Shown here one piece after another: positions 5,455-20,400 of a stretch of DNA of 27,329 nt. Under the pieces are notes generated by a model. The model was not told the DNA's origin. It saw only the letters and a list, made by a program, of their open reading frames with translations, and searched no databases. The stretch comes from Bacillota bacterium (GTDB taxonomy: Bacteria; Eremiobacterota; SpSt-956; JAKJGF01), in contig JAKPQU010000445.1 in assembly GCA_029555925.1 (NCBI GenBank), positions 1-27,329 on the forward strand, written 5' to 3'. The stretch's first letter is position 1, and each line of letters opens with the position of its first letter. Both the position numbers and the translations under genes were made by a program.

Positions 5455-8400
5455 TATCCTATAGTTACAATTATCTTTCTCAGATTTGCCAGTTTACCTG
5501 TTAACTCCCTTATTAAACTATTTCCAATCTTCGGGATTCTATCCATAAGATTTCTTATATCCTTATTTTTAAATTTTAAAAGTAGTACATCTCCCATAAC
5601 AGCTTCTGCAAGTATACCGGCACGGGCATCTTCAAATATGCTCTCTTCTCCCATAATATTACCTTCTCCAAGTATGGACACAGTTCCAATCCATCCTGAA
5701 CTCGATGTACAGCTTACCGACACAGCTCCCCTGGCAACAACATAGAAATTATCATTCATCTGATCTTCCATCAGAATATCGGCCCCATCAGGATAATATT
5801 CCTGACATGCTCTGCATGCGACAGAAGCCAGTTCTTCAGAACCAAGGCATTCAAAGACATGACATGTATTCAATATAGAGATTCTGTCTTTTAAAGCTTC
5901 ATATAACATCTTTTTAAGAGACTGAATATCAAGGGCCGGCCACTTATAACCGGTTCTCTCCAGTATAAAGTCTGTTTTCTCACATAAGGTTATCGTATAA
6001 GTCATTTTATTCATATCTTCTTCTGCCATAAATCCCATATGAACCATAAGATTTTCTATATATTCCCTGAAACCTTCGTGGTCATAATGTTCCAGCAGAT
6101 AATCTATAACAGCAGGCATTTCCAGAGTTTGAATATTGAGTCCCAGTGCCTCTGAAGTCAGTACTTTAGCAAGGTCTACCTTCTGCGGATTTTCTATATG
6201 AAATATGTTATTCTCAAGTTCTTTCAGGTCGAAGAGTGAGAGAATTGCACTGCTTACTCCATCTACATAGGAAAGGTCTGCTTCGCCGAAGCCCTGCGGG
6301 ATGATGCCAAGGTTTATAAAGGATTTTATCCGCTGATAAAAGGCATTTGATTCTATATTTGCCTGGAATATGCCTTTATCTGAATCAAAGGTAATATTGC
6401 CCACTCTGTAAATATTGACAGTAAGACCTTTTGCTCTTCCTTCGAGAACAACTTTCTCTCCTTCCAGTTTTGTCTGAAGGTAAAAGTTGTCTGATTTCTG
6501 ACCTATATCTACAGTGTCTTCAGTAAAGACGGCTTTACTTTTATTTTCTATATAGCCTGTTCCTACAGAGGTAGTGGAAACATGATGGACATCTTTCAGG
6601 TTCCCTTTCAGAGCAAATTTAATCAGATTATGATTGGATTTTACATTGCCGTCATAGAATTCCTTATAGAGACCGTAGTGTTTCACATTGGCTGCAGCGT
6701 TTATTATACAGTCTACTTTCAATGAAAGTTCATCATATAAATCTGCGGGAAGACCCAGGTTTTCCTCCGAAAGATCACCCCTGAGCACTGTAATTCTCTC
6801 TCTGTATGTTTCAAATAATTCTGAGCCGAAATAATAATTTAATTTCTTTATCAGACGTTCTCTGCATTCTTCTTCACTCTTACCCCTTACCGGCACATAG
6901 AGCATGGCATGTCTTTTCGTAAGAAGATCACGGAGAAGATAACTGCCAAGGAAACCTGTTCCTCCCGTAAGAAGTATGTTTTTATACCGCTTCTTTACAG
7001 ATAGATCGACAGAGGCATATTTTTTGTATTCATCCCTGTATTTTCCGATAGCCTCTTCTATTTCCGCCATGTCACTTTCTTCCCTGACAGGTAAAGATAT
7101 TTCATTTTTCAAAGCCAGGAGCCTTCTTTTCATATTATCTTTTATGCCTGTTATACTGGCGGCAAGTTCTTCAATGGTTTGATATTTGAATATATCATTT
7201 AATTTTATGTCAAAATCCTTCTGAAGTTCTGCCACAAGGGCCACTGCTTTCAGTGAATGACCTCCCAGGGTAAAGAAGTTGTCATCCATGCTTATATTGC
7301 TGACATTAAGTACCTTTTCCCAGGCTCTGCAGAGCTTCTCTTCATTTTCATTTTTCGGTCTTTTAATCTCCTTCTTATAATCCGTAAGGTCAGGAGGAAC
7401 CAGTTTTTTCCTGTCTACCTTTCCGTTTGGCGTAAGAGGTATTTCATCCACTTTGATAAAATAAGTCGGTACCATATAGTCAGGCAGCATTTTTCTGAGG
7501 AAAGCTCTGAGTTTTTCTATATCTATATCATGGTCTGATACAATATAGGCACAGAGAGTTTTATCTCCCTCTGTGATTTCGTGAGCCATAAGGACAACAT
7601 CTTTTATTTCAGAATATTCCTTTACGGCATGTTCAATTTCCCCGAGCTCTATACGAAAGCCGCGGACTTTTACCTGTTCATCCATTCTTCCCAGGAACTC
7701 AATATTGCCGTCGGGAAGCCATCTGGCCAGGTCTCCTGTGCGGTACATTTTTTCTCCCGGACGGAAGGGGTTACTTACAAATTTTTCTGCCGTCAGATCA
7801 GGTCTCCCCAGATACCCCCTCGAAAGTCCTGCTCCCGATATATGCAATTCTCCCGGCACTCCCACGGGTGTTAATAATCCGTCCCTGTCGAGTATGTATA
7901 TGTCTGTATTGGCAACAGGTTTTCCTATGGGAATATTCTCATAGAGACGGTCTATCGTAAAGGTAGTGGTTATACACGTATATTCAGTAGGGCCGTAACC
8001 GTTTACCACTTTATAGGGATGAGGTTTAAAGAATCTGAGTTTATCTCCTCCCGTATCCAGATATTTAAGAGAAGTATTTTCTTCCAGTTCCATAAACTGT
8101 TCCGCAAACTGGGTGGGAAGGAAGGTATGGGTAATTTTATTCTCTTTAAAATACATGTTTATATCTTTAAGAGAAAGCCTCATTTCGTCAGGAATTATAT
8201 GAATGGCTGCACCTGCAATGAGGAATGGGAATATTTCCGATATGCCGGCATCGAAACTGAATCCAGCATATTTTGTGCCTCTGTCCTGTGAAGAGATAGA
8301 AAATACATCCCTGTAGTAAAGACTCAGGTTTACAAGAGACCTGTGCTCTATCATAACTCCTTTTGGCTTTCCCGTAGTGCCTGACGTATAAATAATATAG

Positions 8401-11400
8401 GCAAGGTCGGAAGGTTTTCCTCTTTTCCCTCCTTCCGTTACAGTTCCCTCCCATATAGAATCTTCATCAAGACAGATAATAGAGCCGCCGAATTTTACCT
8501 TTGTCTTCAACTGGGTCTCTGTAAGCAGGACTGACACGCCTGCATCTTCCATCATATATTCAATTCTCTCGGCAGGGTAAGACGGATCTATGGGAAGGAA
8601 CGCCGCTCCCGCTTCAAGTATGGCCATGATACCGGCAATCATTTCAAGCTTCTGGGAAATCATTATGGCTACAATTTCATTACCTCTTACTCCTGCAGAG
8701 AGCAGTTTTTCTGCAAGTATACGAGAGTTTTTATTCAGTTCACTGTAAGTAATTCGTCTGTCTTTACAGACAACTGCAATATTATCGGCATATTTCAGAG
8801 CAGAATCTTCTATAAGCTCATGAATTGTTCTGTTCAGATTATAAGGCAGTGCAGTTTTGTTGAATTCATGGAGCAATCTGTGTTTTTCATCTTCAGCCAT
8901 CATGTCCATGTCCTTAAGTCTGCCGTCTTTTTTCCTTGATATATCTCCCAGGAGATTGATATAATGTCCTGCCATTCTGTCTATAGTTTCTGAAAGAAAC
9001 AGGGAATCACGGTATTCAACAGCGACGTAGAGGTCTTCAGTATCTTCGACAAGGGTCATTGTAATATCGAATTTCGACACATCCACTTCCATAGGGAACG
9101 GTTCCAGATTAATACCTTCTATGGATTTCTTTTCCTGTTTGTTCACAATATCAAACATTACGTCAAAGAGAGTATTTCTGCCTGCATCTCTCTTCAGACC
9201 CAGGTCATCGATAAGCATATCTAACTGATAATCCTGGTTATCACTGGCAGAAAGTATCCTTTCTTCCGTCTCTTTCAGAAAATCTCCGAAGAGCTTATCT
9301 CTCACGGGAAAAGTTCTTATGGCCAGGGTATTTACAAACATACCTATAAGAGGCTCTATTTCAGGCACATTCCTTCCTGTGCCGGGAGTTCCTATGATTA
9401 TGTCTTCCTGTAACGTATATCTTGACAGGAGAAGGGAAAAACAGGCAAAACCTGTCATAAAAAGGGTTGAACCTCTCCGTGCTACCATGGCTTTTAAACG
9501 GGAACTGACATCTCTGCCAACGGTATAAAGTCTGTGGTGCCCGTGAAAAGACATTTCACTGGGACGGGGTCTGTCGGTCATCAGATTTAATACGGGAAGT
9601 TCCCCTTCATAGATACCGAGCCAGTATTTCTTCTGTTTATTTATTTCCTCTGATTTTAAAAGAGCTTCATGCCAGAAGGCAAAATCTTTATACTGTATCG
9701 TCAAAGGCTGAATATCTTTTCCCTGATAAAAACTCCAGAGATCTCTTATAAATATATTGAAAGATACTCCATCAAAGATAATATGATGTACATCCAACAT
9801 AAAGACATACCTTTTATTACCTGTTTTTACAAGATTAAATCTGAGAAGAGGAGCACAGGACAGGTCAAAGGGACGGACAAAATCTTTCAATATTCCTTCA
9901 ATATCCTCTTCTTCTCCTTCTCTGTACATACGTTTTGCTCTGACAGTTTCATGAATTTTCTGGACAGGCTCACCGTCCTGTATATGGAAAGAGGTTCTGA
10001 GCACTTCATGCCTTTCTATGACTTTATCTATGGCATCACTTAATTTTTTATGATCAATGGCTCCTTCAATGATAAATACCAGAGGAGTGTTATAGGTAAC
10101 ACTTTTTCCTTCCATCTGATTCATAAGAAACATACGTCTCTGGGCAGAAGAAACAGGATAATATTCCATCTGAGGAGCAGGGGCAATAGAAACAACTCTC
10201 TTCGTTCCCTTTTCAATAAAGAGAGACATTTCTTTCAATGTGGAATATTTAAAAATATCCTTCAGGGTTATGGTAATATTAAAATCCTTCTGGATTTTAC
10301 TCTGAAGGGCCACTGCTTTCAGAGAATGACCGCCCAGGTCAAAGAAATTATGAGACAGACCTGCCTTTACGCCGAGTACCTCTTGCCAGAGTTCTGAAAG
10401 ATGCTTTTCAATCTCTGTAGAAGGAGAGATAAATTCCTCTTTCATTATGGAAGAGTCAGGTACAGGAAGAGCATGTCTGTCAATTTTTCCGTTAGGCGTA
10501 AGAGGTATGGCGTCAATCTTTATAATAAACTGTGGAACCATATAATCGGGAAGACTTTCTTTAAGGAATGTTTTTATTCTTTCCACATCTTCTTCTTCAG
10601 GGAAATCTTTATCAACGGAAGGAACATAATAGGCACAGAGATATTTATTCCCCGGCTTATCTTCTCTGTCTATTACTACCGCATCTCTGATCCAGATTAT
10701 TTTCTTCAGAGTCTGTTCAATTTCTCCCAGTTCGATACGATAGCCCCTTATTTTTACCTGGGCATCAATTCTTCCCAGAAATTCAATATTTCCGTCAGGA
10801 AGCCACCTCGCGAGGTCTCCTGTACGATACATCTTTTTTCCGGGAGAAAAAGGATTATTTACAAATTTCTCTTTCGTCAGTTCAGGCCTGTTAAGATAAC
10901 CTCTCGAAAGGCCAGCTCCCGATATATGAAGTTCTCCCGGTACACCGACAGGCAATAAATGATCGTCACTGTCAAGGATATATAGCTCCGTATTTGCCAG
11001 AGGTTTCCCTATAGGAATATTATCGTCCATAGAGTCTACAGGGAATGTTGTCGTTACTACGGTATATTCAGTTGGGCCATAACAGTTCATCAATGTATAG
11101 GGATGTTTTTTGAAATACCTGAGCTTATCGCCTCCTGTATAAAGATACCTGAGAGAGGTGTTTTCCTCCAGTTCCATAAACTGTTCCGCAAACTGGGTCG
11201 GCAGGAAGGAACAGGTGATTTTATGTGCTTCGAAATAGACATTTATTTCTTTTGGAGACAGTCTCATCTCATCGGGAATTATATGAAGAGTTGCGCCGGA
11301 AATAAGACACGGAAATATTTCAAACATGCCTGCGTCAAAACTGAATCCCGCATATTTAGTCATGCCGTCGGACTGAGAAAGAGAAAACAAATCTTTAAAA

Positions 11401-14400
11401 TAAAGACTCAAGTTTACAAGAGATGAGTGCTCTATCACCACACCTTTCGGCAGTCCTGTTGTGCCTGACGTATAGATGACATAGGCAGGGTCGGAAGCTC
11501 TTGCGGAGTTTACATATTCCGGGACAGTTCCATGCCAGAGTGTGTCCTCATCAAGACATATAACAGTACCGCTGAATGTTACATCTCTCTCTAAATGTTT
11601 CTCTGTAAGAAGAACCTTTACTCCTGCGTCGTGTAACATAAATTCAACCCTTTCTGAAGGGTACGAAGGATCTACGGGCAGGAAAGATGCTCCTGATTTG
11701 AGAATACCAAGTATACCGGGGATCATTTCCAGACACTGAGAAACCCTTATGGCTACAATTTCATTGCCTTTCACTCCGGCAGACAGAAGTTTTCCCGAAA
11801 GAATATTTCCTCTTTCATTCAGTTCCCGAAAAGTAAGGTGCCTGTCTCTGCAGACCACTGCAATTTTATCAGGATTTTCATGAACAGAATCTTCTATGAG
11901 TTCATGAATGGTTTTGTTAAGTTTATAGGGACGGGAGGTTTTATTAAATTCATAAAGTAATCTGTGTTTCTCTGCTTCCGAAACCATGTCCATATCTTTA
12001 AGCTTACCGTCTTTTTTCTTTACTATATCCTCGAGAAGATTGATATAATGTTCTGCCATTCTGTCTATGGTTTCAGGAAGAAACAGATCGTCACGGTATT
12101 CAATACTCAGACTGAGATCGGATTCATTTTCGATAACAGTCACTACAATATCGAATTTTGCCACATCCATATCTGTTTCAACAGGCTTCAAACAGATATC
12201 TTCCATGAATTTATCTTCTTTTCTGTTTACAATATCAAACAATACATCAAAGAGAGGATTTCTGCCTCCCTCTCTCCTGATATGGAGTTCTTCAACAAGC
12301 ATATCCAGTTGATAATCCTGATTGTCATAGGCTGAGAGAACCTGTGTTTCTATCTCTTTCAGGAAATCTCTGAAGGTTTTGTCTCTTCCGGGAGCAGTTC
12401 TTATAGCCAGCGTATTTACAAACATGCCCATAAGAGAATCCGCCTCGGGGATGGTTCTTCCTGTGCCGGGAGTTCCTATTATTATATCTTCCTGAGAGGT
12501 ATATTTTGAAAGAAGAAGGGAAAAACAGGCCAGTGTTGTCATGAACATAGTCGTTCCTCCCCTGAGTACCATTGTTCTCAGCCCGGAAGTGATATTACTG
12601 TTTATTGTATAAAGCCTGTGTTTTCCGTGAAAAGATATTTCAGAAGGACGGGCCATGTCTGTCACAAGGTTTAACACGGGAAGCTCACCGTCATAGACAT
12701 TGAGCCAGTATTTTTTCTGTTTATTTATTTCTTCCGATTTCAGGAAATTTTCATGCCAGAAGGCAAAATCCTTATACTGTAGCTTTAAAGGAGGCAGCTC
12801 ATGGCCTCTGTAAAAACTCCATAGCTCTCTCATAAATATATCAAAAGACACACCGTCAAAGATAATATGATGTATATCCAGAATAAAGAGGTGCTTTTTC
12901 GAAGCTATCTTTATAAGAGCACACCTTATAAGAGGAGGGGTCGATAAAGCAAAGGGACGGATAAACTCTTTTGCTATTTCAGAAATATTCCCGCCCTCTT
13001 CTTCTCTGTATATATGTTTCGTATGAACAGTTTCATGGATTTTCTGAACCGGTTCGCCGTCATGTATATGAAAAGAAGTTCTGAGTATTTCATGCCTTTT
13101 AATAACAGAATCTATTGATTGAAGCAGTTTTTTATGGTCAAGAGAGCCTTCGATAATAAACATACATGGAACATTATAGGTAATGCTCTGCTGATCCATT
13201 TGATTTACAAGGAACATACGTCTCTGTGCGGAAGAAACAGGATAATATTCCATCTCCGGAGCAGGTGAAATGGAAATAAAGGTTTTACTGCTCTTTTCAA
13301 TCAGAAGAGACATTTCTTTCAGAGTAGAATATTTGAAAATATCTTTCAGACTTATGGCAATATCAAAAGCCTTCTGAATTTTACTCTGAAGAGCAACTGC
13401 TTTAAGGGAATGGCCTCCCAGGTCGAAGAAATTACCGTTCAGACCTGCTTTTACGCCCAGAATCTGCTCCCATAGAGCCGCCAGTTTCTTTTCCGTCTCT
13501 GTAGAGGGAGGGATAAATTCTTCTTTTATCATAGACTCGTCAGGTGCAGGAAGGGATTTTCTGTCAATTTTTCCGTTCGGAGTAAGAGGTATGACATCGA
13601 TTTTCATAATAAACTGGGGAGTCATATAATCGGGAAGAGATTCCCTGAGGAACGTTTTTATTTTTACCGTTTCATCTTCTTGAGCAAAATCCCGGACAGG
13701 AACATAGTAGGCACAGAGATATTTTCTTCCATCTTCATCGTCTCTGTCTATTACTGCAGCTTCGGTAATCCATGGGATCTTCTTCATGGTCTGTTCTATT
13801 TCCGAAAGTTCAATCCTGAAGCCCCTGATTTTAACCTGTGTATCGATTCTTCCCATATATTCAATATTTCCGTCGGGAAGCCACCTGGCAAGGTCTCCCG
13901 TGCGGTACATCTTTTCACCGTCTACAAATGGATTATCTACATACTTTAACCCTGTAAGATCAGGTCTGTTGAGATATCCTCCTGTCATACCGTGGCCTGC
14001 CACACAGAGTTCTCCGGGTACACAGGGAGGAACGAGTTTCCCGTCTTCTCCCACTATATAAACTCTCGTATTACTGATGGGTTTGCCTATGGGAATATTT
14101 TCATAAGGCCTGTCCACAATAAACCATGAAATACAATCAGTATATTCCGTCGGACCGTAGCCGTTTACAAGGGTATAATCCCGTTTTGTATAGGTTCTGA
14201 GTTTTTCTCCTGCAGTATCAAGCCACCGGAGAGATTTATTATCCGTAAGAGCCATAAACTGTTCACAGAACTGTGTGGGAAGGAAACTTACGGTAATATT
14301 GTTTTTCTCAAAATAGTCATTTAACTGATACGGAGAAAGGCGGATATCACTCTCTATAATATGGAGGGCGGCGCCGCTCATAAGGGTCGGGAATATTTCC

Positions 14401-17400
14401 CACATGGTAACATCAAAGCCAAAGGAGACAAATTTTGTCGTATTATCCTTTTCCGTAAGATTTCTTGTCTCTTTATACCAGAGACAGAAATGGGTAAGTC
14501 CGAGGTGTTTTGTTATAACACCTTTCGGGTTTCCAGTGGAACCTGACGTATATATAATGGTAACAGCATCTTCCGGCCCATTTATAGAAGAAAGATTACT
14601 GCTGTCTCCTTCATAAAGTTTTTCATCATCAAGGTATAAAACAGTTCCTTCAAAGTTTACCTTTTCTGCAAGGGAAGGCAGTGTAAGGAGTATGTCTGCA
14701 TCACTGTCTTTAAGCATATATTCTATTCTGGCCGGAGGATATTCGTGATCTACCGGTATATAGACTCCTCCTGCTTTGACAACGGCTATTACTGCTATTA
14801 CCATTTCAACAGAACGATCTATAAAAATACCTGCAGTTTTGCCCCTTCCGATACCTTTTTCTCTCAACACACGGGCGAGAGTATTTGCTTTTTCATTCAA
14901 TTCCCGATAAGTAATTTTTTCATCTTTATATACTACAGCCGTATTATCCCCGTATTTCTCCGCTGCTTCTTCCAGCAAATCTTTCATCATAAGATTCCTG
15001 TCATAGGGCCACTCTGTATGATTAAATCTGTAAAGAAGTTCTTCTTTTTCTCTCCCGGGGATAATTTCCGCATCTTTAATCGACTTTTCCGGATTTTTCA
15101 TAATCCACAGGGCTGCTTCATAGATATGAGCAATAAGTCTTTTTATAATATTCTCTTCAAAAACATCTCCGTCATAAATTACTCTCATAGAGACTTTTTC
15201 CGTCATACCGCATGAAATGGTAATACTGTAGTTTGTCCTTTCAAAGGCTCCAAGGTCAACAGGATTGAGTTTTTCATGTGTTCCCGTTACATCTCTTATG
15301 GGATAATTCTGATAGACAAAAATGCTGTCAAAGAATGGGGAATCGGGAGATAAATCCGTAAAAGATTTTATCTCATTTAAAGAGATCATAAAGTGATTGG
15401 ATGAAGTCTGGAAAGACTCATGGGCTTCTACAAGCTGTGAGATTATGTTAATATTTTCATCCATTTTGACTCTCACAGGTATGGCATTTATAAAAAGTCC
15501 TACCATGTTTTCCACTCCCCTGAGCTCTGCAGGTCGTCCTGACACTGTTGCTCCAAACAGCACATCACTGTAACCGCTGTATTTTGAAAGAACTATAGCC
15601 CAGGCCATTTGTAAAAGGATATTTACGGTAATTTTATGTTTTCTCGCAAAAGCAGAAGCTTCAGAGGCAAAGGTTTCAGGATAAACATCTCCTGTTTCTT
15701 TTACATTTGGCATATAACCGTGGCTGTCGGATTTTACCGATCTTCTGCCTATATTAAGAGGTGTGGGAACGGAGAAACCTTTCACATATTCCTTCCAGTA
15801 TTTTTCAGTTTCTGACTTTTTAACATTCCTGAACCATTTTATATATTCTTCATAGGGGGGACTTTCGGGAAGTTCTACCTGCTTATTTTCCGAAAAAGCT
15901 CTGTAACAGGCTGTTACTTCACTCATTATAACAGGGAGAGACCATCCGTCCTGAATAATATGATGGGAAGTCCATACGAATATGTAATGCTGTTCTTCGA
16001 GTTTTATGAGATGAAATCTCATAAGACAGGGTTTTGTGAGATCGAAACCGGCATTCCTATCTGTGAGAAGATATTTTTCCAATTTTTCCTCTATGCCCTG
16101 CACAGAAGTCCAGTCTTCCCTGTGCCACGGGAGAGGAACGTCTCTGTGAACAATCTGAACAGGTTTTTCCATATTCTGCCACACAAAGGCACTTCTCAAT
16201 ATGGTATGACGGGAGATTACTTTTTCCCATGATGCACGTAAGGCATCTTCATCTATATTTTCCCTGTAATGCCAGTAAATCTGCATGGAATATTCATCTG
16301 AGCCGGGGGCATAAATGGTATGGAAAAGCATACCTTCCTGAAGAGGGGTAAGGCCGTAAATAGATTCTACTGAAGAAGGGTCAGTAATTGTGTCCAGGAA
16401 TGACTGGGTTACAGTAGCAAGAGGGAAATCAGATGGCGTAAAGTGTTTCCCTTCTGTTTTCATACAGTGAACAATAATTTCTTTAAGACTTTCTATAAAA
16501 GAATCTCCTATATATTTGACCCTTTCTTCTTTCCAGATATTATTGCTGTAAGTAAATATCATAGAGAGAATTCCTTTGGAAATAAATCCGTTCAAATCCA
16601 GAATATTTATAATACCGTTCTCAGGAGATACAGGAGGGCCGGCAAATTCTTCTGTTCCGCAGAGCAATTCTCCGTCAAGTATAGAGGAGTCTATCTGGCC
16701 GAGATAATTAAAGCCCACTCGCTTACATTCCAGTTTCTTTAAATCTTCTTTACCTTCCGAAAGGTATCTCAATACTCCATATGAGAGGCCTTTATCGGGT
16801 ACGGAACGAAGTATTTCTTTTACGGATTTTATAATACTTCCCGGTTCCATGGATGAACTCTTCAGGCGGACAGGGAAAATTGAAGTAAACCAGCCCACAG
16901 TACGGGACAGATCCACTTCATCAGTAATTTCTTCTCTGCCATGTCCTTCAAGATTGATAATCACTTCAGGCACATTCAGGACACGGTTAAATGCCATAAA
17001 AAGAGCAGAAAGTAAAATGTCATTTATCTGAGTGTTATAGACTGAAGGAACAGAATTTATCAAAAGATCTGTTTCCTGTAAGGGCAGACTGACTTTATAT
17101 TCTCTTATATCGGAGAATGTTGACTCTTTATACTCTACTGGGAAAGGCGAAATATTTCCGAGAACATTTAACCAGTAATCTCTGTGAACTTCTGCATTAT
17201 ATTTCCTTAAAGCGAGAGCCCATTCTCTGTAAGAAGAAGTCTTTGGCGGAAGTGAAGGAGTTTCACCTGCAGAAATACTTCTGTATATACTGTGGAAATC
17301 TTCTATAATTATTCTCCATGACACCATATCAACACAGAGATGATGGACTGCAATAAAGAGTCTGTCTCTGCCGTCACAGTGTCCTTTAAAAATAACCGCT

Positions 17401-20400
17401 CTTACTGTCGGCCCTTCAGTTATATCAAGAGATGCCTGAAGGGACGTACATTTTTTCGTAATAAATCCTGAGAGCTCATCGTGACATAAGTCCGGAAGTG
17501 CAAACATTTCAACGGGAATACGGGAATTCTCAAGACTTTCGTACCACTGAATCCATTTTCCCTCCTGCTGTGTACCGGTGACAGAATCGTATTCACCGTC
17601 AGTATGTTTAAATCTGAGTCTCAGACCGTCATGACGGGTCTGAAGAGTATTCAGGGTTTTTTCTATAACCTCTACTGCCACATCCTGTTTCAATGTGAAG
17701 AGGAAAGACTGGTTAAAGTAATTTAATTCTGTAAATTCCTGTTCAAAGAACCATTCCTGAACAGGTATTAACGGTACTTCTCCGGAAAGTATTTTCTGTT
17801 CTCCGGCAACATGGGCTTTTTCTTTAATTTCAGAAGAAAGAGAAGCAACAGTGGGATTACGAAGAATATTTGATGCCGTAATATGGATTCCCTCATTGTT
17901 TGCCCTTGCCGCTATCTGAATACTCATAATGGAATCTCCGCCGAGGCTGAAGAAATTATCATAAATGCCGACCCTGTCACAGCGGAGAACATCTTTCCAT
18001 ATGTTCGCAAGTATTTCTTCCCTCTCATTCCTGGGTGCCACATAGGTCTCATGGGAAGCCAGCTCACTCTGTGCCGGCACAGGGAGAACTTTTCTGTCCA
18101 CCTTTCCGTGGGCAGTTACCGGAATTGCGTCAATCTTTAAAAAACATGACGGAACCATATAATCAGGCAGGAATCGTGAAAGTTCCTTCTGTAATTCAGA
18201 AGATTTAAATTTTATATCACTTATGTAATAGGCACAGAGATATTTATTGCCCTGTTTATCACTTCTGTCTATTACGACTGCATCTTTTACAGGTTCTATC
18301 TTCTTCAGAGCTTCCTCTATCTCTCCAAGTTCTATGCGAAAACCTCTTATCTTTACCTGAGCATCAACACGGCCCAGGAATTCCAGGTTTCCGTCGGGAA
18401 GCCATCGTGCAAGGTCTCCTGTACGATACATCCTTTCCCCCGGTACAAAAGGATTTTCTACAAATTTCTCTTTCGTCAATGCTTCTCTGTTCAAATAGCC
18501 CCGTGCCACACCTTCTCCCGATACACATAGCTCTCCCGGTATTCCTGCAGGCGTTATCTTTCCGTATTTATCCAGTATATAAACACCTGTATTATAAATG
18601 GGTTTACCTATTGGAATATTTTCATAATATCTGTCTATAATAAAATTGGACGTGCACACAGTATATTCAGTGGGGCCATAGCCGTTTGCCACAGTATAAT
18701 TCTGTTTCTTAAAAGCTTTTAACTTATCGCCTGCAACTTCCATCCATCTCAGACTCCTGTTATCTGTAAGGAGCATAAACTGTTCCCCGAACTGTGTCGG
18801 AAGAATTGCCCCCGTTACATTGTTTCTTTCAAAATATTCATTCAATTTTGAAGGAGAAAGACGTATTTCTTCAGGAATAATATGAATCGATGCGCCGGAA
18901 ATAAGGGCAGGGAATATTTCAGGAATTGAGGCGTCGAAACCGAAAGATACATATTTCGACACACTGTCTTTTTCAGTAAAACCATGGCTTTCCCTGAACC
19001 AGAGGCTTAAATTTACAAGGGAATGGTGTTCTATCATAACACCTTTCGGCTGACCTGTTGAGCCCGATGTATAAATCATATAGGCAAGATCGTTCGATGT
19101 ATTTATATGTTCGGGATTTATACGGGAATCGTGACGCGTAACGCGTGACGCGTAACGGGAGGTTATGTCATCACAGTCAGCTCCATAAAACACAGGAATC
19201 GACGGTTTTATCTGTTCTGCCAGGTGAGGGGCTGTTAGCAGCATAAGGGAACCGCTATCCGAGATTATATAATTTATTCTCTCCGGAGGATAGTGGGGAT
19301 CTATGGGAACAAAGGCTCCCCCTGCTTTAAGAACGGCAAGGATACTTACAATCATATGGCACGATCGCTCCAGGAAAATTCCCACTCTGCAGTCCCCTTT
19401 TACTCCTTCTTCTCTCAGCACATAAGCCAGTTTATTGGCTTTTTCATTTAATTCCCTGTAAGTAAGTTTTTCATCTTTATAAACGACGGCAGTTCTGTCA
19501 GGATATAATTCCACTGTTTTCTCTATCAACTCATGAATAGTTGCTTCCTTCGGGAAATCATAATGAGTATCATTGAAGGTTTTTAACATAAGATCTTTTT
19601 CTTTCTCCGGGATTATATCTATATCCCTGAGAGGATTTTCAGCATTACTTAAAATCCATTTCAGAGCATGTTCTATATGGCAGGCAAGCCTTTCTATTAC
19701 GTCTTCTGTAAAACAATCTCTGTCATAGGCAATACTTACGGACAGTTCTTTTTCCGCCAGAACAACTATATTCACAGGATAGGTAGATTTACCGTACATT
19801 TTTATATTTTTCATACCGGTCATTTCACCGGTAAAGGGAAAATTCTCGAAAACAAAAAGACTGTAAAAAAGTGCTTCTCCGGGAGCAATACTGCTCATAG
19901 ACTGAAGTTTACTCAGAGATATATAGCTTAAATTATTGCCGTTCTGTATAACATCCTGAATATGTTTCAGGTTATAAAGCACTGTTTCGTTATAGTTTAA
20001 CCTTACCCTGAGAGGAATGGTATTTATAAAAAGTCCAATCATCTCTTCGACTCCTGAAAGAGCGGGAGGTCTTCCTGACACGGTAGTGCCGTACAGAATA
20101 TCTTCGGAACCGCTGTAAGAGGACAGTACGGAAGCCCAGGCCAGTTGAACAAGGGCATTGAGGGTTACCCGGGAAAAACGGGCAAATTGCTGACATTCCG
20201 AAAGGAAACTTTCCGGAAGTGTATATAAATATTCTCCGGCATTTTCAACAGGTTTATGTATGTCCAGACGGGCTCTGTTAAGTATAAGAGGAGTGGGGGC
20301 GGAAAAATCAGCCAGAGAATCGTTCCAGTAATTTATAAGTTCTTCATTATTCTGTAAAGAAAGCCATTTTATATATGCTTCAAAGGGCTTCGGCGATTTA

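Noticed and set aside
5457..5889. CNB region as a separate CRP-family regulator gene
   Set aside because: It is in the same frame as the reductase with no stop, has no start with a binding site at the domain edge that I can see, and lacks a helix-turn-helix.
5457..7129. Thioesterase domain at the NRPS C-terminus
   Set aside because: No GxSxG motif or alpha/beta-hydrolase pattern after the last carrier; the Rossmann motif and YxxxK show a reductase instead.
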